Part shown: piece after piece, positions 43,913-53,014 of the stretch
Numbering within the stretch: the first letter of the stretch is position 1
How the letters are laid out: the number at the start of each line of letters is the position of its first letter
Origin: Imperialibacter sp. EC-SDR9
Lineage (GTDB): Bacteria > Bacteroidota > Bacteroidia > Cytophagales > Cyclobacteriaceae
Assembly: GCF_902498805.1 (NCBI RefSeq)
Contig: NZ_LR701601.1
Span: 1 to 64,000, forward strand
Direction of reading: 5' to 3'
DNA length: 64,000 nt
Notes under the pieces: generated by a model
Database searches by the model: none
What the model was told of the DNA's origin: nothing
What the model saw: the letters and a program-made list of their open reading frames with translations, nothing else
Made by a program: the position numbers and the translations under genes

Positions 43913-44458
43913 ATGAACAGACGAAGCACCCTCAAGGGTCTGCTTGCCGCTGGCGGTGCCATTGCGGGCCTTTCCCTGGTGGAATGGAAATGGCATATTG
44001 TGGAAGATGCCCTCCACCCCAGGTTCTACACTCGCAAGGAAGAGGAGCTTTTTAGCTCAATTGCGGATACCATTATTCCTGCCGGAGCCCCGCCTTCCGT
44101 GCCGGGCGGCCCAACCGAACCCATCGGTGCGCTCTCAACCGGCACCGACAAATTCCTCATGAAGCTTCTCGAAAAATGCTACGAGAAAGAAGACCAGGAC
44201 AAACTACGACTTCAGATGGCAGCGCTAGAAAAGTCGGCCGAGGATACTTACGGGGAGTCGTTCGCTGACTGCACACAGGAGCAGCGGGTTGAGCTGCTAA
44301 TGGCAAGGGCTAATTCGGAAGTGGGAGAAGAGAAAGAGTTCTTCGATTTCATGAAAGACCAGACCATCCGTGGCTTTACCACCACACAGGTAGTAATGAC
44401 CAACTACCGGGACTACAAAGTGGCACCGGGTCATTTCTATGGATGCGCCAACGTTTGA
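43913..44458 (+). CDS. gluconate 2-dehydrogenase subunit 3 family protein
   Basis: A 181-residue small subunit. I chose ATG 43913 (MNRRSTLKGLLAAGGAIAGL), a Tat-like signal with a twin Arg and hydrophobic helix; an earlier in-frame start would add unlikely sequence. The domain (about 40-175) with FSSIADTIIPAG and PG-rich loop matches the gluconate_2-dh3 family, partner of GMC oxidoreductases. In other bacteria such pairs oxidise the C3 of sugars. The next gene is the GMC partner, separated only by an inserted repeat element, so this was one tight operon. Confidence 0.87.
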   Translation: MNRRSTLKGLLAAGGAIAGLSLVEWKWHIVEDALHPRFYTRKEEELFSSIADTIIPAGAPPSVPGGPTEPIGALSTGTDKFLMKLLEKCYEKEDQDKLRLQMAALEKSAEDTYGESFADCTQEQRVELLMARANSEVGEEKEFFDFMKDQTIRGFTTTQVVMTNYRDYKVAPGHFYGCANV

Positions 44459-44461
44459 CAA

Positions 44462-44583
44462 CGCAAGCACCAAAAATCAAATAACAAAAGACAAAACACA
44501 AATAAATCCCAATTATCAAAACTCAAAATGCAAACCGCTTCGAAATCTCTATTTGCTTCTCGTTTGAATTTTGATGCTTGCGA
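44462..44583. mobile_element. small inverted-repeat insertion splitting the sugar-oxidase operon
   Basis: CGCAAGCACCAAAAATCAAA and one more base at 44462-44482 pair with 44562-44582 over 21 bp with three mismatches. Between them is an A/C-rich core with very few G. TTTGACAA occurs directly on both sides (44454-44461, which includes the stop codon of the upstream gene, and 44584-44591), so it looks like an 8-bp target-site duplication. Removing the element and one repeat would restore a 9-bp gap between the two operon genes. Confidence 0.75.
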
Positions 44584-44597
44584 TTTGACAAACTGTT

Positions 44598-46292
44598 ATG
44601 CTACAAGATTCTAAAGATAAACGTACCTACGACGCCATTGTGATTGGCTCAGGAGCCAGCGGAGGCTGGGCTGCTAAAGAGCTGTGTGAAAAAGGACTGA
44701 AGACACTGGTGCTCGAAAGAGGCCGGGACGTAAAACATATAAAAGACTATCCCACAGCTTCCAAAGCCCCCTGGGACTTCGAATTTCGTGATAGTGTACC
44801 CATCGAGAAGCGCATAGGTTACGGCAATGCACGGTTCCTCAGAGAATCATCGCTGCCATTTGCGCTGAAGGAGGATGAGCAGCCTTTTATCCAGGAAAAG
44901 CCTTTCCGTTGGTTCAGGGGATACCATGTAGGTGGCAAATCGCTGCTATGGGCCCGCCAAACCCAGCGCTGGAGTGATTTCGATTATGAAGGCCCGGCCA
45001 GGGACGGCTTTGCGGTGGACTGGCCCATCAGGTACAAAGACGTGGAGGAATGGTATACCTATGTGGAGAAGTTTGCAGGTGTTTCGGGCAATAGGGATGG
45101 CCTGGCCGTGCTGCCCGATAGCGAGGTAATGCCGGCTTTCGAGCAAAGCTGCATAGAGCAGTACTTTCAGGAAAGCATTAAGAAAAACTACAGTGACAGG
45201 GTGATGATCCAGGGGCGATGTGCTCATCTCACCGATCCTCAGCAAATTCACATAGACCAGGGTCGAGGCAAGTGCCAAAACCAAACCATGTGTAACAGGG
45301 GCTGCATTTACGGGGGCTATTTTAGCAGCAATGCTTCTACTATTCCATGGGCCATGAAAACGGGCAACATGACCATGAGGCCTAACGCCGTGGTGCACTC
45401 GGTTATTTATGATGAAGCGAAAGGCAAAGCCACCGGGGTGCGTGTGGTTGATGCTGAATCGAAAGACATCATAGAGTTCTATGCCCGCATCATCTTTGTG
45501 AATGCATCCACACTGAACAGCAATGCGATTTTGCTGAATTCCACGTCGTCTAGATTCCCAATGGGGTTGGGCAACGACAATGGCATCATGGGCAAGTACA
45601 TCGCCTGGCATAACTACCGGGGCAAAGGTAACGCTGAGTATGAAGGCTTCCAGGACAAACGCACCGACGGGCGCAACCCTGATCACTCCTATATTCCACG
45701 ATTCAGAAACGTGCACAAGCAAGAAACCGACTTCCTGCGTGGGTATGCCATCGGCATTGGCGGCGGCAGGGGGCAGCGTTCCGACACCAGCATGATTGGC
45801 GATGAGCTACGGGACAACCTGCTGGAAAGGGAGTATGGCAACTGGAACATCAGTAGCTGGATGATGGGCGAAACGGTGCCGATTGAAAGCAATCATGTGC
45901 GGCTGAGCCCTGATCTTAAAGACAAGTATGGTATTCCTCAGCTCATTGTGTCGGTGGAATGGCAGGAAAACGATGACAAGATGGTGCTGGATTACCTGGA
46001 GCAGCAGCAGGAAATGTTTGAGAAGGCAGGCTTTATCAATGTGAGAGTGAATGACAGCCATTCCCTTCCCGGCTCGGATATTCACGAAGTGGGCGGCGTG
46101 CGCATGGGAAGAGACCCTAAAACGTCGCTCCTCAACGAGTGGAACCAGTTGCATGCCTGCAAAAATGTGTTTGTATCAGACGGCGCCTGCATGACTTCCA
46201 CAGGCACGCAAAACCCAACACTTACTTTTATGATGTTGACGGCCCGTGCTGCTAACCATGCGGTAGATGAGTTGAACAAACTGAATTTGTAG
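44598..46292 (+). CDS. GMC-family oxidoreductase (sugar dehydrogenase large subunit)
   Basis: A 564-residue FAD enzyme. The Rossmann motif is IGSGASGGWAAKELC, followed by the LVLERG beta strand. Conserved blocks include GGKSLLWARQTQRW and the C-terminal HEVGGVRMGRDP, SDGACMTSTGTQNPTLTFM with the catalytic-site His and Asn region. Partnered with the subunit-3 protein it should oxidise a sugar hydroxyl, most likely C3 of a glycoside by analogy with the Caulobacter Lac and related systems (inference). A TIM-barrel protein follows. Confidence 0.9.
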   Translation: MLQDSKDKRTYDAIVIGSGASGGWAAKELCEKGLKTLVLERGRDVKHIKDYPTASKAPWDFEFRDSVPIEKRIGYGNARFLRESSLPFALKEDEQPFIQEKPFRWFRGYHVGGKSLLWARQTQRWSDFDYEGPARDGFAVDWPIRYKDVEEWYTYVEKFAGVSGNRDGLAVLPDSEVMPAFEQSCIEQYFQESIKKNYSDRVMIQGRCAHLTDPQQIHIDQGRGKCQNQTMCNRGCIYGGYFSSNASTIPWAMKTGNMTMRPNAVVHSVIYDEAKGKATGVRVVDAESKDIIEFYARIIFVNASTLNSNAILLNSTSSRFPMGLGNDNGIMGKYIAWHNYRGKGNAEYEGFQDKRTDGRNPDHSYIPRFRNVHKQETDFLRGYAIGIGGGRGQRSDTSMIGDELRDNLLEREYGNWNISSWMMGETVPIESNHVRLSPDLKDKYGIPQLIVSVEWQENDDKMVLDYLEQQQEMFEKAGFINVRVNDSHSLPGSDIHEVGGVRMGRDPKTSLLNEWNQLHACKNVFVSDGACMTSTGTQNPTLTFMMLTARAANHAVDELNKLNL

Positions 46293-46445
46293 CATGTGGT
46301 GTGCACGGGTGGTGCCCACACCGTGTCATATCGCCCGATGAATTAATGGAGCAAGTCGAAGGCTGAGATTCTTGAGCGGTAGACGTAATAGCAGGTGGTG
46401 GCACCACATTTATGGAATTGAAAACGAATGGTAAACACAATTGAA

Positions 46446-47312
46446 ATGAAAAAACACCTGATAGCATTTATTATGCTGTTTGTTGCCTGGCAAATGCCGC
46501 AGCAAGCGCAGGCCCAGAAAAAGGGCGACCCATTGTACACAGCGCCGCTGGGCGTGCAGGCTTATACGTTTCGCAAGAGCTTTCCCAAAGGTGCAGAAGC
46601 CACGTTGGACACCATTGCCTCTCTTGGTTTTACTGAAATTGAAGGCGGTGCACCCAAAGGAATGACAGCGGCGGAATTTAAAAAGGCTTGCAACGACAGG
46701 GGGATCAGTATCCCGGGAACAGGCACAGGCTATGAGCAGCTTGTCAACGACCCTCAGGCAGTAGCCGACAATGCCAAAGCACTGGGGGCCAAGTTTGTGA
46801 TGTGCGCCTGGATACCCCACAAAAGGGCTGAATTCAATCTTGAGAATGCCAAAAAGGCCGTCGAGGATTTCAACAAGGCAGGCAAGGTGCTTAAGGAAAA
46901 CGGACTTACTTTCTGCTACCACGTGCATGGGTATGAGTTTCAGCCTTATGGCAAAGGAACACTGATGAACTACCTCATAGAGCACACTAACCCTGAGTAC
47001 GTGTCTTTCGAAATGGACATTATGTGGACACATTTTGGCGGTGGGGATCCGGTAAAGCTGCTGAAGAAATACAGAGACCGTTGGAAGTTACTTCACGTGA
47101 AGGACCTGAAAAAGGGGACACCCAAAGATATGACCGGTGGCACAGGCCCTGAAAACGACGCCATCCTCGGACAGGGGGAGCTAGATATTGTAGGGATACT
47201 CAAAGAAGCTAATAAGATCGGGATCAAGCACATGTTCATTGAAGACGAGAGCCCCAATCCAATGCTGCAGGTGCCTCAAAGCATTGCTTATCTGAAGAGC
47301 TTGAAGTATTAG
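46446..47312 (+). CDS. secreted sugar phosphate isomerase/epimerase-type TIM-barrel protein
   Basis: A 288-residue AP-endonuclease-2-like TIM barrel. ATG 46446 gives a signal peptide (MKKHLIAFIMLFVAWQMPQQAQA); an upstream ATG at 46428 is possible. Likely metal and substrate residues are in LGFTEIEGGAP, FCYHVHGYEF, EMDIMWTHFGGGDP, HVKDLKKG and EDESPNP. With the GMC pair next door this may act on 3-keto glycosides by epimerisation or elimination (inference). A terminator follows. Confidence 0.85.
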   Translation: MKKHLIAFIMLFVAWQMPQQAQAQKKGDPLYTAPLGVQAYTFRKSFPKGAEATLDTIASLGFTEIEGGAPKGMTAAEFKKACNDRGISIPGTGTGYEQLVNDPQAVADNAKALGAKFVMCAWIPHKRAEFNLENAKKAVEDFNKAGKVLKENGLTFCYHVHGYEFQPYGKGTLMNYLIEHTNPEYVSFEMDIMWTHFGGGDPVKLLKKYRDRWKLLHVKDLKKGTPKDMTGGTGPENDAILGQGELDIVGILKEANKIGIKHMFIEDESPNPMLQVPQSIAYLKSLKY

Positions 47313-47338
47313 CTTTTTAAATAGATAATTGATTTTAG

Positions 47339-47367
47339 AAAGAGGTGCGGGTTGTACCTCTTTTTTT
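47339..47367. terminator. terminator after the TIM-barrel gene
   Basis: AAAGAGGT, a 9-nt loop and ACCTCTTT form an 8-bp stem (47339-47346 with 47356-47363), followed by a T-run on the plus strand. It lies between convergent genes and may work weakly on the other strand too. Confidence 0.85.
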
Positions 47368-47409
47368 GGCCCATCACTGGCTCTCAAGACCACAGCGATT
47401 ACTGACGTT

Positions 47410-48354
47410 CTATTTCTTAGCTGCCGTGGTCTTCTTTGCAGGGGCGTCTTTCTTAAAGTCTATTCCAGCGATCAGGTTCCCTGTTCTAAACGCTCCTGAA
47501 AGGGCTGCCGGAATTTGTGCTTCTGCCAGAATCACTTTAGCACGAGCTTCCTGTATGCGGGCAATCATTTCCTGCTCGTTGGCCACGGCCATGGCCCTGC
47601 GCTCTTCAGCTTTGGCCTTGGCAATGCTCAGGTCTGCAGAAGCCTGGTCGATTTGCAGCATGGAACCAATGTTTTGTCCAATATCGATGTCGGCAATGTC
47701 GATGGAGAGGATCTGGAAGGCTGTACCGGCATCAAGGCCGTTTTCTAACACCTGTCTCGATATGCTTTCTGGGTTTTCAAGAATAAACTTATAGCTGGTG
47801 GCCATACCAATTCTTGAGATAATGCCTTGCGCTACTCTTGCCTTAATGGTTTCTTCGCCAGCACCACCCACGAGTTGCTGTAGGTTACTTCGCACCGTCA
47901 CACGGGCCACGGCAATCAGCTGGATACCATCCATTGAAACGGCAGTGATGGCAGGCACTAGCACCATATAGGGTGTTACGGACACCTTTACCGCATCCAG
48001 CACGTCTCTGCCGGCCAGGTCGATGGCAGTAGCTTGCTTAAAGTCGAGTTTGAGGTTGGCTTTGTCGGCCATGATAAGCGCTTTTATAACAGCCACCAGA
48101 TTGCCTTTGGCCAGGTAGTGGGTTTCGAGCATTTCGACCGAGATATCAGGAATGCCTGCCTTGGCTGCCAATATCATCGACTTGACGATAAGCCCCGGCG
48201 GCACCTTCCGGAATCTCATGAAGACAAGGGTCATCAGATTAACTCTGACACCCGAAAACTGTGCAGTGATCCACAAGCTGATCGGGAAAATGTACAGAAG
48301 TAGCCAGAGGCCTACAACGATAACACCGAGGGTAATAAGTAGTTGAACAGGCAT
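47410..48354 (-). CDS. floA: flotillin-like protein FloA
   Basis: A 314-residue protein of the bacterial FloA (YqfA) family. A membrane-associated hydrophobic segment (about 5-25) is followed by the FloA-specific [21 protein letters not shown] stretch, a long conserved middle part, and a helix rich in Ala and Glu (about 235-290) ending in a Lys/Ala tail. These proteins organise membrane microdomains. It is a single gene with a convergent neighbour. Length and start match the family. Confidence 0.93.
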   Translation of the reverse strand: MPVQLLITLGVIVVGLWLLLYIFPISLWITAQFSGVRVNLMTLVFMRFRKVPPGLIVKSMILAAKAGIPDISVEMLETHYLAKGNLVAVIKALIMADKANLKLDFKQATAIDLAGRDVLDAVKVSVTPYMVLVPAITAVSMDGIQLIAVARVTVRSNLQQLVGGAGEETIKARVAQGIISRIGMATSYKFILENPESISRQVLENGLDAGTAFQILSIDIADIDIGQNIGSMLQIDQASADLSIAKAKAEERRAMAVANEQEMIARIQEARAKVILAEAQIPAALSGAFRTGNLIAGIDFKKDAPAKKTTAAKK

Positions 48355-48507
48355 TTGAGTTGATAGATGGGGTTGAGCGGTGGCAACTATTAGCCGACTG
48401 CCTTTTTAATAAATGATACCCTGAAAGATAGGCATAATTTATTGGCTAGTCCTTCCAGCTACCTTAAATAGTTTGGCACCTACCAGCTAAAAGAAATGTT
48501 GAGTGCC

Positions 48508-48555
48508 AAAAAAGAAGCCGGAATGCCTGTTACTGAACAAGAAGGCATCCCGGCT
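48508..48555 (-). terminator. rho-independent terminator after the GH3 gene
   Basis: On the minus strand AGCCGGGATGCCT, a 14-nt loop and AGGCATTCCGGCT form a 13-bp stem with one mismatch, followed by TTCTTTTTT. It lies about 24 bp downstream of the GH3 stop. Confidence 0.88.
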
Positions 48556-48578
48556 GGGTAACAGAGAGAGGGAGTTGG

Positions 48579-50858
48579 CTACTTCATAGTGAACTTTGCA
48601 GACAGCCCACCTACCGAGCTTCCGCCTACCATCACCTCGAAGTCGCCAGGCTCCACTATCAGGTTCCCTTCATTGTCGTAGAAGCCTAATTCTTCTGCCA
48701 TAAGAGTAAAACTTATACTGCGGCTTTCGCCAGCCTTAAGCATTATTTTCTGGAAACCTTTCAACTCTTTTACCGGACGTGTTACACTGGCAGCCACGTC
48801 GTGGAGATAGAGTTGCACCACTTCTTCGCCATCCGAAGCACCACTGTTGGTTACTTTCACACTGGCCGTTACTTTCTCTTTTCCCTCCACCGTCACAGTG
48901 AGATCGGCATAGTCAAAGGTGGTGTAGCTCAAACCATGGCCGAACGGGTAAAGCGGATCATTGGCTTCATCGGAATAATGCGACCAGAATACGATGCCAT
49001 TACCGGCGTCGTTGGGACGGCCAGTGCTTTTGTGGTTATAATAAATAGGCACCTGTCCTACGCTGCGGGGAAATGACATGGGCAATTTTCCGCTGGGGTT
49101 GTAGTCGCCATAAAGCACCTGAGCGATGGCATTGCCGCTTTGGCTGCCCAGGTGCCATGCCTGTACAAGTGAGGGCACTAACTTCGATTCTCTGCTGAGG
49201 TCGAGAGGGCGGCCGCTCATGGAAACGAGCACTACGTTCTTATTTGCTTTTACAACCGCTTCCACTAGCTCGGTTTGTACGCCAGGCAGGGTAATATCGG
49301 TGCGGCTGCGGCCTTCGCCAGTCTGAAAACCAGTTTCTCCCAACACCATTACCACCACGTCGGCATTTTTTGCTGCGTTCATAGCTGCAGTAAACCCACT
49401 TTTGTCGCTTTCGTTGATTTTCACCTCCTGCAGGAAAGTGGCGGGCTCAGTCAACAAGTCAGCGCCTTTGGAGTAATTATACTGGTTACCGGCATATTGC
49501 TGCAGGCCTTCCAGCACTGATACTGCTGTGTTGGCATCGGCGCCGCCTCGCCAGCTTCCGATAGGGCTGTCTTTATCGGTCGCCAGTGCTCCAATCACGG
49601 CGATTCTCTGCCCTGTCTTTTTCAGGGGCAGTAGGTTGCTCTCATTTTTGAGTAGCACGATGGACTTTTTAGCCATGTCGAGCACACCTGCCACGTGGTC
49701 GGGATGACCAGTCAGGTCTTTCTCTCTTTGCTCATCGCAATACAGGTAAGGATCGTCGAACAGTCCCAGCTCAAATTTTACTTTTAGGACTCTTCTTGCA
49801 GCATCATTGATGAGTTCCACATCTACTTTGCCAGCGTCTACCAGTCCTTTCAGCTCTTTGACGTACAGGTACGATTCCATGTCCATGTCCGACCCGGCCA
49901 GCACAGCCAGCCTGGCTGCTTCAGTGCCATTGGACGCATAGCCATGAACGATCATTTCGCCAATAGAACCCCAGTCGGAGACAACAAAGCCGTCGAAGCC
50001 CCACTTGCCTTTGAGGATGTCTCTCTGAAGCAGGCTGTTGCCGGTGGCGGGAATGCCATTGAGTACGTTGAAGGCATTCATGAAAGTGCGTGCCCCCGCA
50101 TCGGAAGCTGCCTTGAACGGCGGTAGCACCATGTTGTAGAGCGTGGAGGTGCCCATGTCAACCGTGTTGTAGTCACGGCCGCTTTCTGAAAAACCGTAGC
50201 CGGCAAAGTGCTTAACGCACGCCGCTATCGTGAGCGGATCGGCCAGGTCATTACCCTGGAAACCATTGACACGTGCCACCGCTATTTTGCTGCCCAGGTA
50301 GGGGTCTTCACCAGCGCCCTCCATCACCCTACCCCAACGGGCATCTCTGCCGACGTCCACCATCGGTGCGAAAGTCCAGCTAATACCAGCCGCTGCTGCC
50401 TCTACGGCACCAATATGGGCTGCTTTTTCGATGGCCGCCAAGTCCCAGCTCGCCGCCTCGGCCAGCGGTATGGGGCTCATGGTTTTGTAGCCGTGAATCA
50501 TGTCGAAGCCGATGATGAGCGGAATGCCCAGCCGGGTTTCTTCCACAGCTATCTTTTGTACTTTCCTCACTTCCGCCACGCCACGCACATTCAGCATGGA
50601 GCCGACAAGGCCTTTTCTGAGATTCTCGTATTTCATGGCGGCGTCGCCTTCGGCGGGCACTGGCCCAGTGACGTCCCAAAAGCCATTGTACTGGTTCATT
50701 TGCCCTATTTTCTCTTCCAGGGTCATTAGCGCCATCAGGCTGTCGACTCGCTGGTCGACTGCACTGGAAGGTTTTGACGAAGAGGTGGAGGAATTGTCAG
50801 GTTGGTTGCAGGCCACCATCGCCGTTGCGACAATGACCATGAGTATTATCGTTCTCAT
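48579..50858 (-). CDS. GH3 beta-glucosidase (BglX-like), lipoprotein
   Basis: A 759-residue family GH3 enzyme of BglX layout: N-terminal TIM barrel, alpha/beta sandwich and C-terminal fibronectin-III-like domain (with FDYADLTVTVEGKEKV onwards). The nucleophile Asp is in GFVVSDWGS. I chose the start at 50858 (MRTIILMVIVATAMVACNQ) giving a lipobox with Cys17; a frame from 50885 is also open. It hydrolyses beta-linked gluco- or xylo-oligosaccharides. It fits the plant-polymer theme but lies alone with its own terminator. Confidence 0.92.
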   Translation of the reverse strand: MRTIILMVIVATAMVACNQPDNSSTSSSKPSSAVDQRVDSLMALMTLEEKIGQMNQYNGFWDVTGPVPAEGDAAMKYENLRKGLVGSMLNVRGVAEVRKVQKIAVEETRLGIPLIIGFDMIHGYKTMSPIPLAEAASWDLAAIEKAAHIGAVEAAAAGISWTFAPMVDVGRDARWGRVMEGAGEDPYLGSKIAVARVNGFQGNDLADPLTIAACVKHFAGYGFSESGRDYNTVDMGTSTLYNMVLPPFKAASDAGARTFMNAFNVLNGIPATGNSLLQRDILKGKWGFDGFVVSDWGSIGEMIVHGYASNGTEAARLAVLAGSDMDMESYLYVKELKGLVDAGKVDVELINDAARRVLKVKFELGLFDDPYLYCDEQREKDLTGHPDHVAGVLDMAKKSIVLLKNESNLLPLKKTGQRIAVIGALATDKDSPIGSWRGGADANTAVSVLEGLQQYAGNQYNYSKGADLLTEPATFLQEVKINESDKSGFTAAMNAAKNADVVVMVLGETGFQTGEGRSRTDITLPGVQTELVEAVVKANKNVVLVSMSGRPLDLSRESKLVPSLVQAWHLGSQSGNAIAQVLYGDYNPSGKLPMSFPRSVGQVPIYYNHKSTGRPNDAGNGIVFWSHYSDEANDPLYPFGHGLSYTTFDYADLTVTVEGKEKVTASVKVTNSGASDGEEVVQLYLHDVAASVTRPVKELKGFQKIMLKAGESRSISFTLMAEELGFYDNEGNLIVEPGDFEVMVGGSSVGGLSAKFTMK

Positions 50859-50998
50859 AGGAGTGTGTTTTGGAAACAACTTCAATTCAAGCCCTTCATG
50901 GGCCTGTTGGTTGATCCAAGGTACACTTCAGTAGGCTAAACGAGTTGTGCTGATGTCAGCTAAAGAACTGATCTTCATCAGCTATTGGGAGCTGCAAT

Positions 50999-52252
50999 TC
51001 ACCTCATTTCCTCAATGGGCCTACTGGCTTTTGAATTCGAGATCAGCACAGCATAGTCGACAAAGTCGGTAGTAGATTTTCCTTTTACCGCCTCTCCATT
51101 GGAGGGTTCGTCCTTCATCACCACTTCTATCAAATCGGGTTCGCCGTCGGCATAGGGAGTGTTGGTGTTGTTGAGCCTGAAAAGGGTGATGTCCGACACT
51201 TTCGTTTTTTTGAGGTTGGCTATCCCCAGGAAGTACTCTTTTTTGTAGTCGCCAATGCCAAAGCCGCCTTCTGTGGTGTGGCTTTTATACTGGTTGTTAT
51301 CGTCACACACCACATCCCAAAGCACCCGGCTTTTGGTTAGGTACCCGATAACAGCAATAACTTGTTCACGTGGATAAATGCCGTTTTCGATAAGCATAGT
51401 GAAAAATGAGGCATTGCCGTCTTCCCGTTCTTTTTCCAGATGAAAGAAACCAAAACGCAGGAATTGCGGCTTGTTTTTGAAGTCGTACAACTCGCCTAGC
51501 CCGACATAGTTGTTGTAGATCGTTTCTTCTCTCTTTGATGAAAAGACCTCAAAAGTCACCTTCAGGTTGCTGATCAGGTGGTTGAAAATGAATGGATCAT
51601 TGATACCCTTGCTAAAACTGTCCGGGGCTGTTTCATAGGCTGCAACGAGCTCCCTCATGACTGCCTTCGAGTCGCTGTCATAATAGGGTGAGTAGTCGGT
51701 TGTGTCGACCGCCAGCATGTCTGCTATTCGATCCAGAACGGGGCTTTCAACCGCCTTCCGGTCGATGAGATCGAGCAGGAATTGGCAGGTGTATTTGTAG
51801 GTGACCAGCAAATCGATACCCACCACGGTCAGTTTGTCTTCTGCCGGGAGTTGGTCGTTGAGCTGCTTTAGGGCTTTCCACTTATTGTAAGTTTCCACCG
51901 TTTTGTCCTGTGGCACCCTCACACCGTAGTGACTGACCAAATCCTTCAGCAAAACGGTGTCACCAGAGGCTAGGTAGCTGTTGAAATAGTGGGCAATGGC
52001 GAAGTCGGTTTCGGGTAGGTAGTAGCTAATGCTGCCGGTTCTTGTGAGCGACTGAAGTAAGGCTATTTCGGTGGTTTCTGTCTTTGCACTGCCATGGTAG
52101 GCTCCGAAGCCAATGATTTTGAAGTCAGTTTGTGGGAAATTGAATTCGTTGATCAGTAAGTCATAGCGATTTTTCTTGAGATATTCTTTCTTTGGCTGTG
52201 CCGACAGGTTGAGCGTGATAAGCAGCGCAATGGCTGTTAGTGTTCTGGTCAT
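50999..52252 (-). CDS. secreted erythromycin-esterase-like (EreA/ChaN-fold) protein
   Basis: A 417-residue exported protein with a signal peptide (about 1-18). The region IIGFGAYHGSAKTETTEIAL resembles the G-E-x-x-H-G start of the EreA/ChaN/TIKI superfamily, followed by YLPETDF, NSYLASGD and VVGIDLL at similar spacing. The Glu of the GE motif is replaced, so activity is doubtful or altered. Not certain; it could be an unrelated Bacteroidota family. It stands alone, transcribed toward the GH3 gene. Confidence 0.5.
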   Translation of the reverse strand: MTRTLTAIALLITLNLSAQPKKEYLKKNRYDLLINEFNFPQTDFKIIGFGAYHGSAKTETTEIALLQSLTRTGSISYYLPETDFAIAHYFNSYLASGDTVLLKDLVSHYGVRVPQDKTVETYNKWKALKQLNDQLPAEDKLTVVGIDLLVTYKYTCQFLLDLIDRKAVESPVLDRIADMLAVDTTDYSPYYDSDSKAVMRELVAAYETAPDSFSKGINDPFIFNHLISNLKVTFEVFSSKREETIYNNYVGLGELYDFKNKPQFLRFGFFHLEKEREDGNASFFTMLIENGIYPREQVIAVIGYLTKSRVLWDVVCDDNNQYKSHTTEGGFGIGDYKKEYFLGIANLKKTKVSDITLFRLNNTNTPYADGEPDLIEVVMKDEPSNGEAVKGKSTTDFVDYAVLISNSKASRPIEEMR

Positions 52253-52382
52253 TCGATCTTTTTTGTGCTAAAGACTGTGGTGTCTATTTGCCGTTGCATG
52301 GCAACACCAAATTAATTAATGGTGCACTCTTTTTTGGAGCGCTGCTTGAAAACTTGCTTTCTGGCATGTTTTCACGTCCGAT

Positions 52383-52766
52383 TCAAGCCGTAATCTCGAC
52401 CAAATTACCATCAGGGTCAGCTACCACGCTTTCATAATAGCCATCGCCCGTTGTTCGTGGCTCGCCAATAATTTCAAAGCCGTCGTTTCTCAATTGTTCA
52501 GTGAGTTGATCGACCTTTTCCTTTGACCCCACGCTCATGGCCCAGTGTATCAGCCCTTTTCGGTAGGCATCTCCGGGGTGCTGCTCTACATCTGGCCTTG
52601 CCATGATTTCGAGCCTGGTGCCTGAGTCAAAACTGAGGAAGTATGAAGTGAATTGTTTGGTGGGGTTGTGGTATTTTTCTCCGGCCTTTGCACCAAAATA
52701 GGTGGTGTAAAAGTCTTTCAACTCTTCAAGCTTTGTCGTCCAAAGGGCGATGTGTTCTATTTTCAT
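52383..52766 (-). CDS. VOC (glyoxalase/bleomycin-resistance) family protein
   Basis: A 127-residue single vicinal-oxygen-chelate fold. The first half opens MKIEHIALWTTKLEELKDFY with His5 as a likely metal ligand, and the second half carries HWAMSVG and the C-terminal DPDGNLVEI, where Glu is the usual last ligand. Substrate unknown. A short palindrome, CAGGATCGGAGATCCTG at 52834-52850, lies about 70 bp upstream and could be a regulatory site. Confidence 0.9.
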   Translation of the reverse strand: MKIEHIALWTTKLEELKDFYTTYFGAKAGEKYHNPTKQFTSYFLSFDSGTRLEIMARPDVEQHPGDAYRKGLIHWAMSVGSKEKVDQLTEQLRNDGFEIIGEPRTTGDGYYESVVADPDGNLVEITA

Positions 52767-52833
52767 GAAAGAATGGTTTTGCCTTTCAACGGCTATCGGA
52801 GTGGGTTGTTTCGTTATTGCCCTCGTTCGTCCT

Positions 52834-52850
52834 CAGGATCGGAGATCCTG
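52834..52850. promoter_or_regulatory. short palindrome upstream of the VOC gene
   Basis: CAGGATC-GGA-GATCCTG has perfect 7-bp arms. It lies in the 248-bp gap upstream of the VOC gene (minus) and downstream of the T9SS cargo gene's own stop. It could be an operator or part of a hairpin; no gene is assigned. Confidence 0.4.
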
Positions 52851-53014
52851 CTTTATTCCAGGTTCGACATACGCTGGCGCTAACATGTCAAACAGCAGGG
52901 CGCTATATTTGACTGTACACGCCTGTTTGTATACGTTAAACTGACCCCAATAAGATATTGTCGAGCAGTTAGGGTTAAAGGAAACGAGGCGTCGGGAAAT
53001 AGAGATCGAAATAT

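Noticed and set aside
46294-46409. ATGTGGTG/CACCACAT inverted pair between the GMC and TIM-barrel genes
   Set aside because: Arms are only 8 bp, no flanking duplication is seen, and GC-rich local hairpins could arise by chance.
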